From Phycisphaeraceae bacterium (lineage in GTDB: Bacteria > Planctomycetota > Phycisphaerae > Phycisphaerales > Phycisphaeraceae), in contig JANQSF010000006.1 of assembly GCA_028284155.1 (NCBI GenBank), positions 1 to 64,000 of the forward strand: a DNA stretch of 64,000 bases, written 5' to 3'. Position 1 is the stretch's first letter. The number at the start of each line of letters is the position of its first letter. Below the pieces are notes generated by a model. That model worked only from the letters and a program-made list of their open reading frames with translations, was not told where the DNA came from and did no database searches. The translations under genes were made by a program, and so were the position numbers. Below, piece after piece: positions 8,389 through 17,753 of this stretch.

Positions 8389-8714
8389 GGTGATGGGCTG
8401 GGCCGGGCGTCGAATTCCATTTGCTAGTCGCTCGACGGCGAGGATCGTGGCGTAGCTACACTTATGGGTGCTCTGAATAACCCCCTCTCCCTTTGGGAGA
8501 GGGTTGGGGTGAGGACTCTGCGCAGTGAACGACCCACTTTGAATTGGGGCACGGCCGCGCCCAACCCTCACCCGGCGGCCAAGCCGCCGACCTCTCCCAA
8601 AGGGAGAGGTTGTTCAGAGGACCCTTATGTCCAGCCCGCCGAGTGGCCGGACGTAGTCTCAATCGGCTTGACGCAGCGTGAAATCCACCCCGTCGCTGGC
8701 GAACTTGCAACACG
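8389..8714. other. Divergent intergenic region occupied by a palindromic element
   Basis: 326 bp between divergently transcribed genes. About half is the palindromic element at 8462-8629. The rest must contain both promoters, but none could be assigned with confidence. Confidence 0.6.
8462..8629. repeat. MITE/REP-like palindromic element, copy 1
   Basis: The two ends are imperfect inverted repeats about 45 bp long. The left arm reads GGGTGCTCTGAATAAC then CCTCTCCCTTTGGGAGAGG. The right arm, reverse-complemented, reads GGGTCCTCTGAACAAC then CCTCTCCCTTTGGGAGAGG. Each arm also contains its own small hairpin (CTCTCCC/GGGAGAG). A related copy lies at 27182-27325. No transposase is encoded, so any mobility must be in trans. 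Confidence 0.75.
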
Positions 8715-11060
8715 ATGATCACTAATCGGATCAATCCCGCGCTTGTGCTTGTGACCGTGGCCGTTCTGACGCCGTCGCTGATCGGCGCGCCGACAAAGCC
8801 CGCGCCGGACCAGACCGCACACGCCGACGCCCACCGCGGCCCGCGGCAGGTCGCGATCGAGCGGTATTTCCGCGACGAGCTGTGGGCCAAGGTCGTCGAG
8901 AGTACCTGCCTGAACTGTCACACCGCCAACGGCGACGCCAACGACAGCGGCCTGATCCTGCAAGACCCGGCGAAACTGACGCCAGACAAACGGTCGTCGG
9001 CGGTCCACGCGAACCTCGCGGCGTTTCACAAGGTCGCGACAGCACTAAAGAAGGGTGAGTCGGTCGTCCTGCTGAAGGCGCGCGGCAAGCTCGCGCACGG
9101 CGGTGAGGTCGTTTTGAAACCCGGGTCGACGCGGTACCGCATCCTCGAAGGGTTCGTACATCGCGTGACGGGCGACGGGCACGCCCCGACCAAGGACGTA
9201 GACGCTTACGACCCGCCCGCGTTCTTCGACGGCGTCGTGATGCTCGACCCGCAGCGTTTGCTGCGCCGCGTGACGCTCTCGCTGGCGGCGCGGCTGCCCA
9301 CGGAGGCTGAACGCGCCGCCGTCGCCAAGGGCGGTCTCGACGCGCTCGACCCAATCCTCGACCGGATCATGACCGAGGAGGCGTTTTATGACCGGCTGGC
9401 TGAGGGTTTCAACGACATCTTCCTGACGCGTGGGTACGACGGTAACGGCGAGGAAGCGTTGTCGTACAACCACTTCGGCAAGACCCGCCTGTGGTATCAG
9501 AAGTACGACCTCAGCCATATCAAGGACGAAAAGGAGCGGAAGCAGGCCGGCTACAAGCTGGCACGCGAGTACCGCGAGGCGCTGCTGCGCGAGCCGACGG
9601 AACTCATCAAACACATCGTCCGCAACGGCCAGCCGTTCACCCAACTGGTCACGGCCGACTACATCATGGTGTCGCCCTACTCGTCGCGCGGGTACGGCGT
9701 GTTCGACGAGGTCAAGGGCAAGTTCAAGAACGTGGACGACCCGTACGAGTACGTGCCCGTTCGGCTCAAGGCGTTACAGCACCGCAACGGACGCGACCAC
9801 CAGGTCACGCCGACCGGCTACTTCCCACACGCCGGCATCCTCAGCACGTTCCAATACCTCAAGCGGTACCCGACGACGGAGACCAACCGCAACCGCCTGC
9901 GTGCGCGGATGTACTACCAGCACTTTTTGGGCGTCGACGTGATGGCGCTCGCGCCGCGGGTCAGCGACGCCGCGGCCGTGTCAGCCAAGTACGACAACCC
10001 GACGATGCAGGCCCCGGACTGCGTCGTCTGCCACAAGTCGGTCGACCCGCTGGCGGGCCTGTTTCAGGACTATCAGAACCGCACGAACGACTACGGCCCG
10101 CGCAAGGAAGGTTGGTTCGACGACATGTTCGGCCCAGGTCGGGAAGGCGTCGACCTGCCGGCGGAGGACCGTTGGCGCGTCCTGCCCTGGCTCGGCGAGC
10201 AGACGGCCAAGGACCCGCGGTTCGCCGTGGCGATGGTCGAGCATGTCTGGACGATCATGACCGGCCGAGACGTCCTGCTGCCGCCGATGGACATCGAAGA
10301 CCCGGTCTTCACGTCGAAGCGCCGCGCGTACCTCATGCAGCGCGACGCCATCGAGGTGATCGCCGCGCGGTTCGCCGCGGACGGCTTCAATCTCAAGGAC
10401 GTTTTCAAGGCGTGGGTGAGGTCGCCGTTCTACCGGGCTGACGGCCTGGCAACCGTGGTCAAGCACCCGCGCCGCCGGGCGGAACTGGCTGACCTCGGGC
10501 TCGTGCGCATCCTCAGCCCCGAGCAGTTGGAGCGCAAACTCGAAGCGGTGTTCGGTAAGCGATGGGGTCAACTGGAACGGCAGACGGCGATCCTGTACGG
10601 CGGCATCGACTCGAAAGAGATCACCAAGCGCATCGACTCACCCAGCGGCGCGATGGGCGCGATCATGCGCATCATGGCCAACGATATGGCGTGCAAGCAC
10701 GTCGCGGTTGACCTGACGACCCCCAAAGACAAGCGACGCCTCTTCCCCAACATCGAGATGGACGTTATCCCCGGGTCGAGCGCCGAGGCGGACCAGCAGA
10801 TCCGCGAGGCGATTGTCCACCTGCACGCGCACGTACTGGGGCGAACGGACAAGATCGACGACCCGGAGGTCGAACGGACGTATCGCCTGTTTGCGGGCGT
10901 TGTGAAAGACGCCAAGGCCAAGGGGCGTTACGAAAAGTTGGAGAGCTACTTCTGCCGCGGCGCGGACGGGCAGCGCGTGCCCGACCCGCATTACACGCTG
11001 CGTGCGTGGCGTGCGGTGGTGACGTACCTGCTCCGGCAGCACGAGTTCCTCTACGAGTAA
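8715..11060 (+). CDS. Planctomycete cytochrome-type secreted protein (DUF1549/DUF1588-like)
   Basis: The 781-residue product has a signal peptide (residues 1-24), a CxxCH heme motif (CLNCH, 65-69) and a second at CVVCH (436-440) followed by SVDPLAGLFQDY. The segment HAGILSTFQYLKRYPTTETNRNRLRARM just before the second motif is the pattern seen in DUF1588/DUF1585-type modules of planctomycete cytochromes. The exact Pfam assignment is an inference. Such proteins are exported and almost always precede a DUF1501 gene, as here with a 12-bp gap, so the two probably work together. The biochemical function of the family is unestablished. Confidence 0.75.
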   Translation: MITNRINPALVLVTVAVLTPSLIGAPTKPAPDQTAHADAHRGPRQVAIERYFRDELWAKVVESTCLNCHTANGDANDSGLILQDPAKLTPDKRSSAVHANLAAFHKVATALKKGESVVLLKARGKLAHGGEVVLKPGSTRYRILEGFVHRVTGDGHAPTKDVDAYDPPAFFDGVVMLDPQRLLRRVTLSLAARLPTEAERAAVAKGGLDALDPILDRIMTEEAFYDRLAEGFNDIFLTRGYDGNGEEALSYNHFGKTRLWYQKYDLSHIKDEKERKQAGYKLAREYREALLREPTELIKHIVRNGQPFTQLVTADYIMVSPYSSRGYGVFDEVKGKFKNVDDPYEYVPVRLKALQHRNGRDHQVTPTGYFPHAGILSTFQYLKRYPTTETNRNRLRARMYYQHFLGVDVMALAPRVSDAAAVSAKYDNPTMQAPDCVVCHKSVDPLAGLFQDYQNRTNDYGPRKEGWFDDMFGPGREGVDLPAEDRWRVLPWLGEQTAKDPRFAVAMVEHVWTIMTGRDVLLPPMDIEDPVFTSKRRAYLMQRDAIEVIAARFAADGFNLKDVFKAWVRSPFYRADGLATVVKHPRRRAELADLGLVRILSPEQLERKLEAVFGKRWGQLERQTAILYGGIDSKEITKRIDSPSGAMGAIMRIMANDMACKHVAVDLTTPKDKRRLFPNIEMDVIPGSSAEADQQIREAIVHLHAHVLGRTDKIDDPEVERTYRLFAGVVKDAKAKGRYEKLESYFCRGADGQRVPDPHYTLRAWRAVVTYLLRQHEFLYE

Positions 11061-11072
11061 GAAAGGTCGGCC

Positions 11073-12356
11073 ATGCGTCGTGACTTTCTCAAGGTGTGCG
11101 GTTGGGCGGGCATGGGCCTGGCGATGCCGGTCAGCCAATCGAACCTCGTGCGCGCCGAGCCCAAGCGGCCCGAGCCGTACGCGGGCCCGTACTACGCCGT
11201 GTTCAACGCGTCGGGCGGGTGGGACACGACGTACCTGATGGACCCGAAGGGCGTCAACGGCATCAACCGCCTATATAAGGACGGCGACATCGTCACGCGG
11301 GGCAAGCACGTCTTCGCGCCCAACGCCAAGCACATCGAAGTGGGCATGAGCAATGAGGACTTTTACAAGCGGTACGGCAAGGAATTGCTCGTCCTGAACG
11401 GCCTGGATTACTCGGTCAACAACCACTCGCCGTGCAAACGCTACATGGCGACGGGCAAGCTGGACAGCCACGCGTACCCGACGTTCGCCGCGCTCGTCGC
11501 CGCCTGCCGCAACCCGCACAGCCCGATCGCATTCCTGACATTCGGCAACTACTCAGCTACGGGCAACCTCGTGCCGATGTCGCGCGTGCCGTACATCCCG
11601 TCGCTGCAAAAGCTGGCCAACGCCGACGGCGTCAACGGTTCGTCGCGGCACATGTATCACGATGACTTTGTCCAGGACCGCATTGAGGCGACGCTGGCTG
11701 AGCAGGCTGAGGCGCGCGTCTCGCAAGCCCGCCTGCCGCGCGTCGAGCAGGCGCAGAGCACGCTCTACGCGGCGCAACTGAATTCGCAGGCGCTCAAGCG
11801 TGTGACGCCCCACATCCCGAAAGACACGCCCAAGGAACGGTTGGCCCGGCAGGCCGAGATTGCGTTGGCGTCGTTCAAGGCCGGCGTTTGCGTGTCCGCC
11901 AACCTCACGATGGGTCAGTTCGACAGCCACGCGAACAACGACCCCGACCAGATGCGACTCATCCCCGAGCTGTTGTCCGGCATCGACCACATGCTGAGGC
12001 GGGCTGAGGAACTGGGCATCCGCGACAAGCTCGTCGTCGTCATGCAGAGCGAGATGGGCAGAACGCCCAACTACAACAAGGGCAACGGCAAAGACCACTG
12101 GTCGATCGGATCGATCATGTTCATCGGCCCCGGCATCAAGGGCGACCGCGTGGTGGGCGCGACGGACGAAAAACAGTTCCTCGTGCCGATCGACCCGAAG
12201 ACGCTCAAGACCGTGAAGGAAGGCGGCGTGCGCGTCCGACCCGAACACATCCACGCGGCGTTGCGCGCCAAGGGCGGGTTGGCCGACGACGCGTTCAGCA
12301 AGCAGTACCCGCTCGACGTGCCCAATGAAGAACGGATCGACGGTCTGTGGGGATGA
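11073..12356 (+). CDS. DUF1501-family exported protein
   Basis: The 427-residue product starts with MRRDFLKVCGWAGMG, a twin-arginine-type export signal. The body shows the DUF1501 / alkaline-phosphatase-like fold: GGWDTTYLMDP near residue 48, GQFDSHANNDPDQ near residue 285, VVMQSEMGRTPNYN near residue 323 and a KDHW segment after it. The start at 11073 has AAAGG upstream. It lies 12 bp behind the cytochrome-type gene, forming the common planctomycete pair. The substrate is unknown; a secreted hydrolase or phosphatase-like role is an inference. It ends 18 bp from the convergent beta-barrel gene. Confidence 0.85.
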   Translation: MRRDFLKVCGWAGMGLAMPVSQSNLVRAEPKRPEPYAGPYYAVFNASGGWDTTYLMDPKGVNGINRLYKDGDIVTRGKHVFAPNAKHIEVGMSNEDFYKRYGKELLVLNGLDYSVNNHSPCKRYMATGKLDSHAYPTFAALVAACRNPHSPIAFLTFGNYSATGNLVPMSRVPYIPSLQKLANADGVNGSSRHMYHDDFVQDRIEATLAEQAEARVSQARLPRVEQAQSTLYAAQLNSQALKRVTPHIPKDTPKERLARQAEIALASFKAGVCVSANLTMGQFDSHANNDPDQMRLIPELLSGIDHMLRRAEELGIRDKLVVVMQSEMGRTPNYNKGNGKDHWSIGSIMFIGPGIKGDRVVGATDEKQFLVPIDPKTLKTVKEGGVRVRPEHIHAALRAKGGLADDAFSKQYPLDVPNEERIDGLWG

Positions 12357-12374
12357 ATGGGTGGGTGTTCGGCG

Positions 12375-13790
12375 TCAGAATCGAAACCCGATCTCCAACC
12401 GCGCGCCCCACCCGGGGTCGCGCGACTCTTCCAACGTTCCGAACGCGTCGACCTGCAGGACCCAGTGTTGGCCAATCGCCTGTTGGTATCGGCCGCCCAG
12501 GCCGAGCATCGCGTCCGTGTCGCCTTCCGTACCGTCGCGGGCGCCCAGTTCCACGACGACCTGCTTGCGTTTGTTTTCGAAGAACATCTGGTAGCCCACC
12601 GCGCCACCGACCGACTCATCTGCCCGGTTGCCCAGCGGCGCGCCGTATCGGCCGAGCTCGACCGCGGCGAACAGGATGCCCGTGCGACCCAGCGGCCCGC
12701 CGCGGTCGGGGGCGCGGGCGGCTGACGTGAACTCGTCGATCCCCCAGAACGCGTTGAAGTACAACAGGTCGTCTGTGCCGTGCGGCGACCAGGAAAGTTC
12801 GCCGAACAGCAGGTGCCCGCTGGCCACGTCGGGCGAGTCGTCGCGCATGGCCTGCGACCCGAGCACGCGACCCGTCAAGTTCAACTCGCCCCACCGCTTG
12901 ATGCCGCCGACGCCCCAGAAGAAGCCGCTGGTCAGCTCGTCCTCGTCGTGGATGTAGACGAAGTCGGCCTCGACCGTCGCGGTCGACAGGTCGGCGTGCG
13001 TGAGCAGCGCGATCAGGTGCTCGTCGTTGTTCTCTTCGTTGTGGCCGCGGTGGATCTCGTTCCAGCCGTAAAGAAACGTCGCGCGGAGGTTGCTTACGTC
13101 GTCGATCAGGATGTTGTTGCGGACGACGCCCACCGCGTCGATCGTGTCGTTAATCAGCAGCCCGTCCTGCGCCAGGATGGGTTGACGCCCGACCGCGAAG
13201 CCCCAGTCGAGCGAGTGACGATCCTCCGGGTCGGCGTTGGCGAAGATCTCGCCGAAGTCGCCCTCGAAAAAAAACGTCTCGATCTCGATGTTGAACGACT
13301 CCTGCCAACCCTCGTCCGGGTCGGTGAAGTTGTAACCGGTGACCTTGTTGTCGTCGTCGACGGGGCGGACGCCGACGAGCAGGCGTTCGGTCGCGGAGAA
13401 CTGCAGGTTCGCGAACACGTCGAGCCGGTTCGCCCATTCGGCCCGCTGCTCGACGCCATCGTCGAACGTCTGCAACGCCGAGCGGAAGTTGCCGTAGATC
13501 AGGAGGCTCGGCTGCCAGACCGCGCCCGTCGGCAACTCGAAGCCTTCGTCGATCGGCCCGCTGGAAAGAAACGGGTTGCCCAGTTCGACCACGGGCTTCG
13601 GCCGAACGACCTGCTCGGCGGTGAGCAGCGGGATGACTTCGTCGCTGATTCGGCTGGGCGACTCGCCGGCCGGCTTGTCGGTCGAGTACATGTCGCGCTG
13701 CGGTTCGGCGTGGATCGACAGCGACGCGCAACCGACAAGGCAGAGCGCGACGAACCACTGGCCAAGGCGGCGAACGGGCGCCGTGGTCAT
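12375..13790 (-). CDS. Predicted outer-membrane beta-barrel protein
   Basis: The 471-residue product has an N-terminal hydrophobic signal containing a lipobox-like LVGC (Cys21) and an alternative signal-peptidase I site after IHA. The body is a long series of alternating polar/aromatic beta strands (for example LLVGVRPVDDDNK, LGSQAMRDDSPD, VVVELGARDG) and ends in GARLEIGFRF. A C-terminal Phe preceded by alternating hydrophobics is the hallmark of BAM-inserted barrels. The start is the ATG at 13790, which overlaps the stop of the upstream pentaheme cytochrome by 4 bp (ATGA), so the two are translationally coupled. No specific porin family is recognised. Confidence 0.65.
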   Translation of the reverse strand: MTTAPVRRLGQWFVALCLVGCASLSIHAEPQRDMYSTDKPAGESPSRISDEVIPLLTAEQVVRPKPVVELGNPFLSSGPIDEGFELPTGAVWQPSLLIYGNFRSALQTFDDGVEQRAEWANRLDVFANLQFSATERLLVGVRPVDDDNKVTGYNFTDPDEGWQESFNIEIETFFFEGDFGEIFANADPEDRHSLDWGFAVGRQPILAQDGLLINDTIDAVGVVRNNILIDDVSNLRATFLYGWNEIHRGHNEENNDEHLIALLTHADLSTATVEADFVYIHDEDELTSGFFWGVGGIKRWGELNLTGRVLGSQAMRDDSPDVASGHLLFGELSWSPHGTDDLLYFNAFWGIDEFTSAARAPDRGGPLGRTGILFAAVELGRYGAPLGNRADESVGGAVGYQMFFENKRKQVVVELGARDGTEGDTDAMLGLGGRYQQAIGQHWVLQVDAFGTLEESRDPGWGARLEIGFRF

Positions 13791-15706
13791 TCCGCGTCCC
13801 CCGACTGCCCCGTGACCGTGACCTGCGTCCGCCAAAGCACTTCGTGGCCGGCGACGACGGCCTCGGCCACGTCGCGTGCGGACATGCCGTAATCGAAGCC
13901 GACGTCCTTGATCTCGTTAATCAAGTTGACCGGCACCATCGCGGCCTTGAGTTCGACGGTGATCGTCAGCGGCGGCTGCGCGCCCTTGAACTTGCCGAGG
14001 TCGACCTCGTACCGCGCGATACGCGACGCGCCGGGGTTGATGCTCATGCGGTGCTTGCGCGCGCCGTTGGGCTGACCGGCCAGGATGTTCGACCGCGTCG
14101 GCGGACGCGCGAACGGCAGCGGCGTGGTCGATTGGTTGACGGACAGCACCTTCTCGCGCTCGCCGCCGCGCAGGTTGCGGATGAGGAACCGCCCCTGCAG
14201 GTTGAACAACTGCTTGTCCAGCGGCAGTTCGCCATTGTGGACATAGGCAGAGTGCAGGTCGCGCACGTCGCCATTGGGGTCGAGATCGCCCGACTCGAAC
14301 ACGACCCGCTCGCGCGGGTCCGTCACTTTGACGTAAAGCCAAACCAGCCGGTCGGCGTCGAACCCGGTGGGCACGGCGTGGCCGGTCGTGCCGTTGGCGA
14401 CCTCGGCGCGGAAGCGCAGCGTATGACCCTTCAACGGCTCGACCTCGACGTCGCGCAGCACGTAGCCGCGGCGCAGCAGTTTGAGCCGGTCCTGGCGGGC
14501 CTCTTCTAACAGTTCGAGGTTGGCGTCCACGATCGCGCGGGCTTTGCGGCGTTGTTCGGGCGAACGCCAGCGCTGCGGGAACTTGCTGTTGTCGGCCACG
14601 TCCTTCTCGAATGCGTCCGTCCCCCAGCCCGCTTCATGGTCGAACTGCAACCACTGGCGGATCGTTGCGAAGCCCGTGGCTTTGGGGTCGTCCTTGTCGG
14701 CTTCCTCCTTGATGGCGTTGCGTGTCACGGGGAACAACGCCGGGTGAACGACCGAATAGTCCGGCCCGACGATCATGTGATTGGTCAGTTTGCGCGGCTT
14801 GGTCCATTCGCCGAAGACGCGTGCGGCCGGCCCCCACTCGTAATTCGTCTTTTCATCGCCGGTGAAGATGCCCGGCTCTTTGCCCATGTGGCAGTCCTGG
14901 CAACTCACGCCGGCCTTGGCTGCGGGCGACGACTTGTAGTGGCTGAACGCCTCTTCCAAACGGAAGCCGTTGATAAACGTCACGTCGTGACACGTGCCGC
15001 AGAAACCCGGCTGCGTCAATTGGAAGAACCGGTTGGCCTTGCCGTGAATCTTTCGGCCGCGCTCGTCGGGGTTGTCGGTCACCTCGCCGTCCTTAACGAG
15101 GCGGTCGATAGCGGCCGAGTCGCCCGTCGGGCCCGCGATCGGGTCGGTGATCGGCCCCTGGCGGATGGCGATGCGTCCGCTGACCTTGCCGTAGGGTTGC
15201 GTCGGGCGGTGGCAGACGATGCAGGTGACGCCCTCGCGCGACACGGCGTGGCGGTCGATGTTGCTGGCCACGACCGGCTCGCCCATCTCCATGCCGACCG
15301 GCGTGTGACACCGGATACAGAAGTCGCCGAACGTGCCGTTGGTGAGCTTGAGAATCTTGGCGTGCATCGAGTTGAACACGGGGCTCAACTGCGCATAGGC
15401 GTGTTGCGAGGCCGACCACTGGCGGAAGTGCGTCGGGTGGCAGACGGCGCATTGCTTGGCAGACGGGTAGCGGTCGCGCACGTACATGTCGGCGTGCATC
15501 GCGTCGATTGCGTCGGGGTCGAGTTCGTCCGGGTCTTTGTCGGCGTCGTCTTTGGCGTCGGGCTGGGCGGCGTCGGGTTGGACAGGCCCCGATTCGACCT
15601 GCGCAAACGCCGGACGGTTATCGGCCGGCCAGGCGAGGACAGCCGCGCAGACGACGACCGCCGCAATCCAAAGCGCTCGACAAAGGGACGGTTTGATGGC
15701 TGGCAC
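13787..15706 (-). CDS. Secreted pentaheme c-type cytochrome (c554-like)
   Basis: The 639-residue product has an uncleaved-looking or cleavable hydrophobic leader (residues 9-36, AFAQ). Five CxxCH heme sites follow at residues 86-90, 130-134, 162-166, 236-240 and 269-273. The spacing, with SQHAYAQLSP after the first site and DCHMGKEPG at the fifth, resembles cytochrome c554/NrfB-type proteins. The C-terminal 300 residues lack hemes and read as beta-rich (LRFRAEVANGTTGHAVPTGF, then a late ITVELKAAM). Start is a GTG at 15706. It shares a 4-bp overlap with the downstream beta-barrel gene, suggesting a periplasmic/surface electron-transfer module. Substrate unknown. Confidence 0.85.
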   Translation of the reverse strand: MPAIKPSLCRALWIAAVVVCAAVLAWPADNRPAFAQVESGPVQPDAAQPDAKDDADKDPDELDPDAIDAMHADMYVRDRYPSAKQCAVCHPTHFRQWSASQHAYAQLSPVFNSMHAKILKLTNGTFGDFCIRCHTPVGMEMGEPVVASNIDRHAVSREGVTCIVCHRPTQPYGKVSGRIAIRQGPITDPIAGPTGDSAAIDRLVKDGEVTDNPDERGRKIHGKANRFFQLTQPGFCGTCHDVTFINGFRLEEAFSHYKSSPAAKAGVSCQDCHMGKEPGIFTGDEKTNYEWGPAARVFGEWTKPRKLTNHMIVGPDYSVVHPALFPVTRNAIKEEADKDDPKATGFATIRQWLQFDHEAGWGTDAFEKDVADNSKFPQRWRSPEQRRKARAIVDANLELLEEARQDRLKLLRRGYVLRDVEVEPLKGHTLRFRAEVANGTTGHAVPTGFDADRLVWLYVKVTDPRERVVFESGDLDPNGDVRDLHSAYVHNGELPLDKQLFNLQGRFLIRNLRGGEREKVLSVNQSTTPLPFARPPTRSNILAGQPNGARKHRMSINPGASRIARYEVDLGKFKGAQPPLTITVELKAAMVPVNLINEIKDVGFDYGMSARDVAEAVVAGHEVLWRTQVTVTGQSGDAE

Positions 15707-15961
15707 GTCTCGGACCCCTGATCGTTCCCCCTCCTCCGGCCCACGCGGGCCACGGCTGTTGGGGCAATCCTAGCGGATCAACCCGTAGCAGTGGAATCGG
15801 CACATCGGCTCAATGCCTTTTCAATTGGTCAACCGGAATGGCCCGTTGGTCGCCTCAAATCGCCGTCCCGCGTGGTTACCGGCGAGTCGTGGCCAGCGAC
15901 CGGCCAACCACCCCTTGGCCGGTACTCGCCGCAGTCGACACGGTTCCGTTATAACACGGAC

Positions 15962-17296
15962 ATGAACAACACACCCTCCCGCTTGCTGTGCCTGCTGCTC
16001 GCTCTTGTCACCTTTGCGCCGACCGGCCTGGCAGCCGAGGCCGACCTCGCCCTTCCCGCGACGGATGAAGGCCTGCCGGGCGAAGGCTTGATCGTTCGCG
16101 ACGACTGGTTCAAACGACTTTGGATCAATAAACGGACCGGCTGGGCCAAGCGCGTCCAGCAAGACCAGGGCGCGGTCGTGTTCCTGGGCGATTCCATTAC
16201 GCAAGGTTGGGGCGATAGCCTCGGCGGCGCATTCGGCGACCTGAAGGTGGCCAACCGCGGCATCAGCGGCGACACGACACGCGGCGTGCTGATCCGCCTG
16301 AAGCAGGACGTGCTCGTGTTGAACCCCAAGGCCGTCGTCATGCTGATCGGCACGAACGACCTGGGCCGAGGGGTCACGCCGGAGACGGCGGCGGGCAACT
16401 TTAAGCTCATCTTGTCTGCGCTCAAAAAGCACAACCCGAAGATGCCGGTCGTGCTGTGCGCGGTGATGCCCAGCTCCGCGAGTAAGCGACGGCCGGCCGA
16501 CAAGATCAAGGCGCTCAACGCCCTGTACGCGCGGGCCGTGTGGGGCGACAAGCAGGTGACGATGGTCGATACGTGGACGCTCTTCGCCGACGCCAAGGGG
16601 GATGCGAAGAAGCCCGAATTCCCCGACCTGCTGCACCCGAACAAACTCGGCTACGCCAAGTGGGCCGCGGCCATTCGGCCGATCCTCGCAACGCTTGGCC
16701 TGATTGAGACCCAGCCGGACGACTTCAAGCTCGAGCCGGGGTTCGAGTCGCTGTTCAACGGCAAGGACCTAACCGGCTGGATGATCCGCGCCAACGCCAG
16801 ACCGAATGCCAAGCCGCGCGTCACGAAGCCTGGCGGTTTCGGGCGACCCGCTTTTAAGAAAGACATCGACCTAGCCGGCAAGACGCAAAGCCCGGATGGG
16901 CGGTACGTCGCGATCAACGGCCGACTGGTCGTGACCACACCCGTCGAAGGCCGACGCTTTCAACAACTATGGACGACGCGGCAGTTCCCGAATGACTTTG
17001 TGCTGAAACTCGAGTTCCGCGCGACGCCGAACGCGGACTCGGGCGTGTTCATCCGTAAGCCGCAACTGCAATGTCGTGACTACCCGTTGGCCGGGCCTTA
17101 CAAAGACCTGAAGAAGTACAAGCCGCAGGACTGGAACGAGATGGTCGTCACAGTGAAAGGCGGCGTCGCGCACTGCACGTGCAACGGCGAGGTGCTTGAG
17201 GCCGAATTCAAACTGCCGGAGACCGGGCCCATCGGGCTGGAGGGCGATCGCGGTCAGTTTGAGTATCGCAGGATTCGGATCAAGACGTCGAAGTGA
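15962..17296 (+). CDS. GDSL/SGNH hydrolase fused to a DUF1080 domain
   Basis: The 444-residue product has a signal peptide (1-24), then an SGNH esterase domain. Block I is FLGDSITQGWG near residue 78, block II is NRGISGDTTRGV, block III is IGTNDLGRG, and block V is DLLHPNKLGYAKWA, giving the Ser/Asp/His triad. From residue about 260, GFESLFNGKDLTGW opens a DUF1080 (3-keto-disaccharide hydrolase-type, concanavalin-like) domain ending in GDRGQFEYRRIRI. The combination suggests a periplasmic enzyme acting on acetylated or keto-modified carbohydrates. A longer frame upstream lacks a signal peptide, so the ATG at 15962 is preferred. The stop is directly followed by a repeat element. Confidence 0.85.
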   Translation: MNNTPSRLLCLLLALVTFAPTGLAAEADLALPATDEGLPGEGLIVRDDWFKRLWINKRTGWAKRVQQDQGAVVFLGDSITQGWGDSLGGAFGDLKVANRGISGDTTRGVLIRLKQDVLVLNPKAVVMLIGTNDLGRGVTPETAAGNFKLILSALKKHNPKMPVVLCAVMPSSASKRRPADKIKALNALYARAVWGDKQVTMVDTWTLFADAKGDAKKPEFPDLLHPNKLGYAKWAAAIRPILATLGLIETQPDDFKLEPGFESLFNGKDLTGWMIRANARPNAKPRVTKPGGFGRPAFKKDIDLAGKTQSPDGRYVAINGRLVVTTPVEGRRFQQLWTTRQFPNDFVLKLEFRATPNADSGVFIRKPQLQCRDYPLAGPYKDLKKYKPQDWNEMVVTVKGGVAHCTCNGEVLEAEFKLPETGPIGLEGDRGQFEYRRIRIKTSK

Positions 17297-17590
17297 TTAA
17301 CCACAGATGAACACGGATGGACACGGATTGGGGAGAAGAGATTACCCTCCAGCCGAAGGACCGATCGTGTCTCTTGTAGGGTGGGCCAAGGCTTTGCGCG
17401 GCCCACCACCGCACGTTCACTTGCGGCTTGTACTCCAGCGTTTCATCATGGCACCAAATGGTGGGGCGCGCCGAGCCTTGGCCCACGCTACTCTTCGAAC
17501 CAAGCGCATCACACTACCCCGCTTTGAAGTGATCGCCCGACTCACCTCCTCTTCATCTGTGTCAATCTGTGTTCATCTGTGGTTTCATCA
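17297..17590. repeat. Nested palindromic (MITE-like) element
   Basis: Outer arms at 17297-17328 and 17554-17585 are inverted copies (TTAACCACAGATGAACACGG on the left; the right arm reverse-complements to AACCACAGATGAACACAG). Inside lies a second, unrelated inverted pair at 17376-17408 and 17459-17490, built on GTGGGCCAAGGCT and CCCACCA. The element starts on the base after the stop codon of the GDSL gene and fills the 303-bp gap up to the tRNA. The frames inside are repeat artefacts. Confidence 0.7.
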
Positions 17591-17599
17591 ACCATGCAA

Positions 17600-17683
17600 T
17601 GCGGGCGAGAGGACTCGAACCTCCACGGGTATTACCCCACCAGAACCTAAATCTGGCGCGTCTGCCAATTCCGCCACGCCCGC
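17600..17683 (-). tRNA. tRNA-Leu (anticodon UAG)
   Basis: On the minus strand the sequence folds as a class II tRNA. The acceptor stem GCGGGCG pairs with CGCCCGC (discriminator A). The D arm contains TTGGCAGACGC, the anticodon arm is CCAGA-TTTAGGT-TCTGG with anticodon TAG, a long variable arm follows (GGGGTAATACCCGT), and the T arm is GGTTCGAGTCC. CCA is not encoded. Length is 84 nt. The UAG anticodon and long variable arm give leucine. Confidence 0.95.
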
Positions 17684-17753
17684 GCTTCTAATGCCGCTTA
17701 CGGCTTAGCGCGTTACCGCTCCCCATAAGGTCACCCCGTCCGGCACGACTCGC

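Noticed and set aside
8389-8571. N-terminal extension of the methyltransferase frame
   Set aside because: Encoded by the palindromic element (text such as PHPNPLPKGEG); the ATG at 8388 is a better start.
17307-17708. Open frame running from the GDSL gene into the tRNA
   Set aside because: It is read through palindromic repeat DNA and the tRNA; the translated text is repeat sequence.
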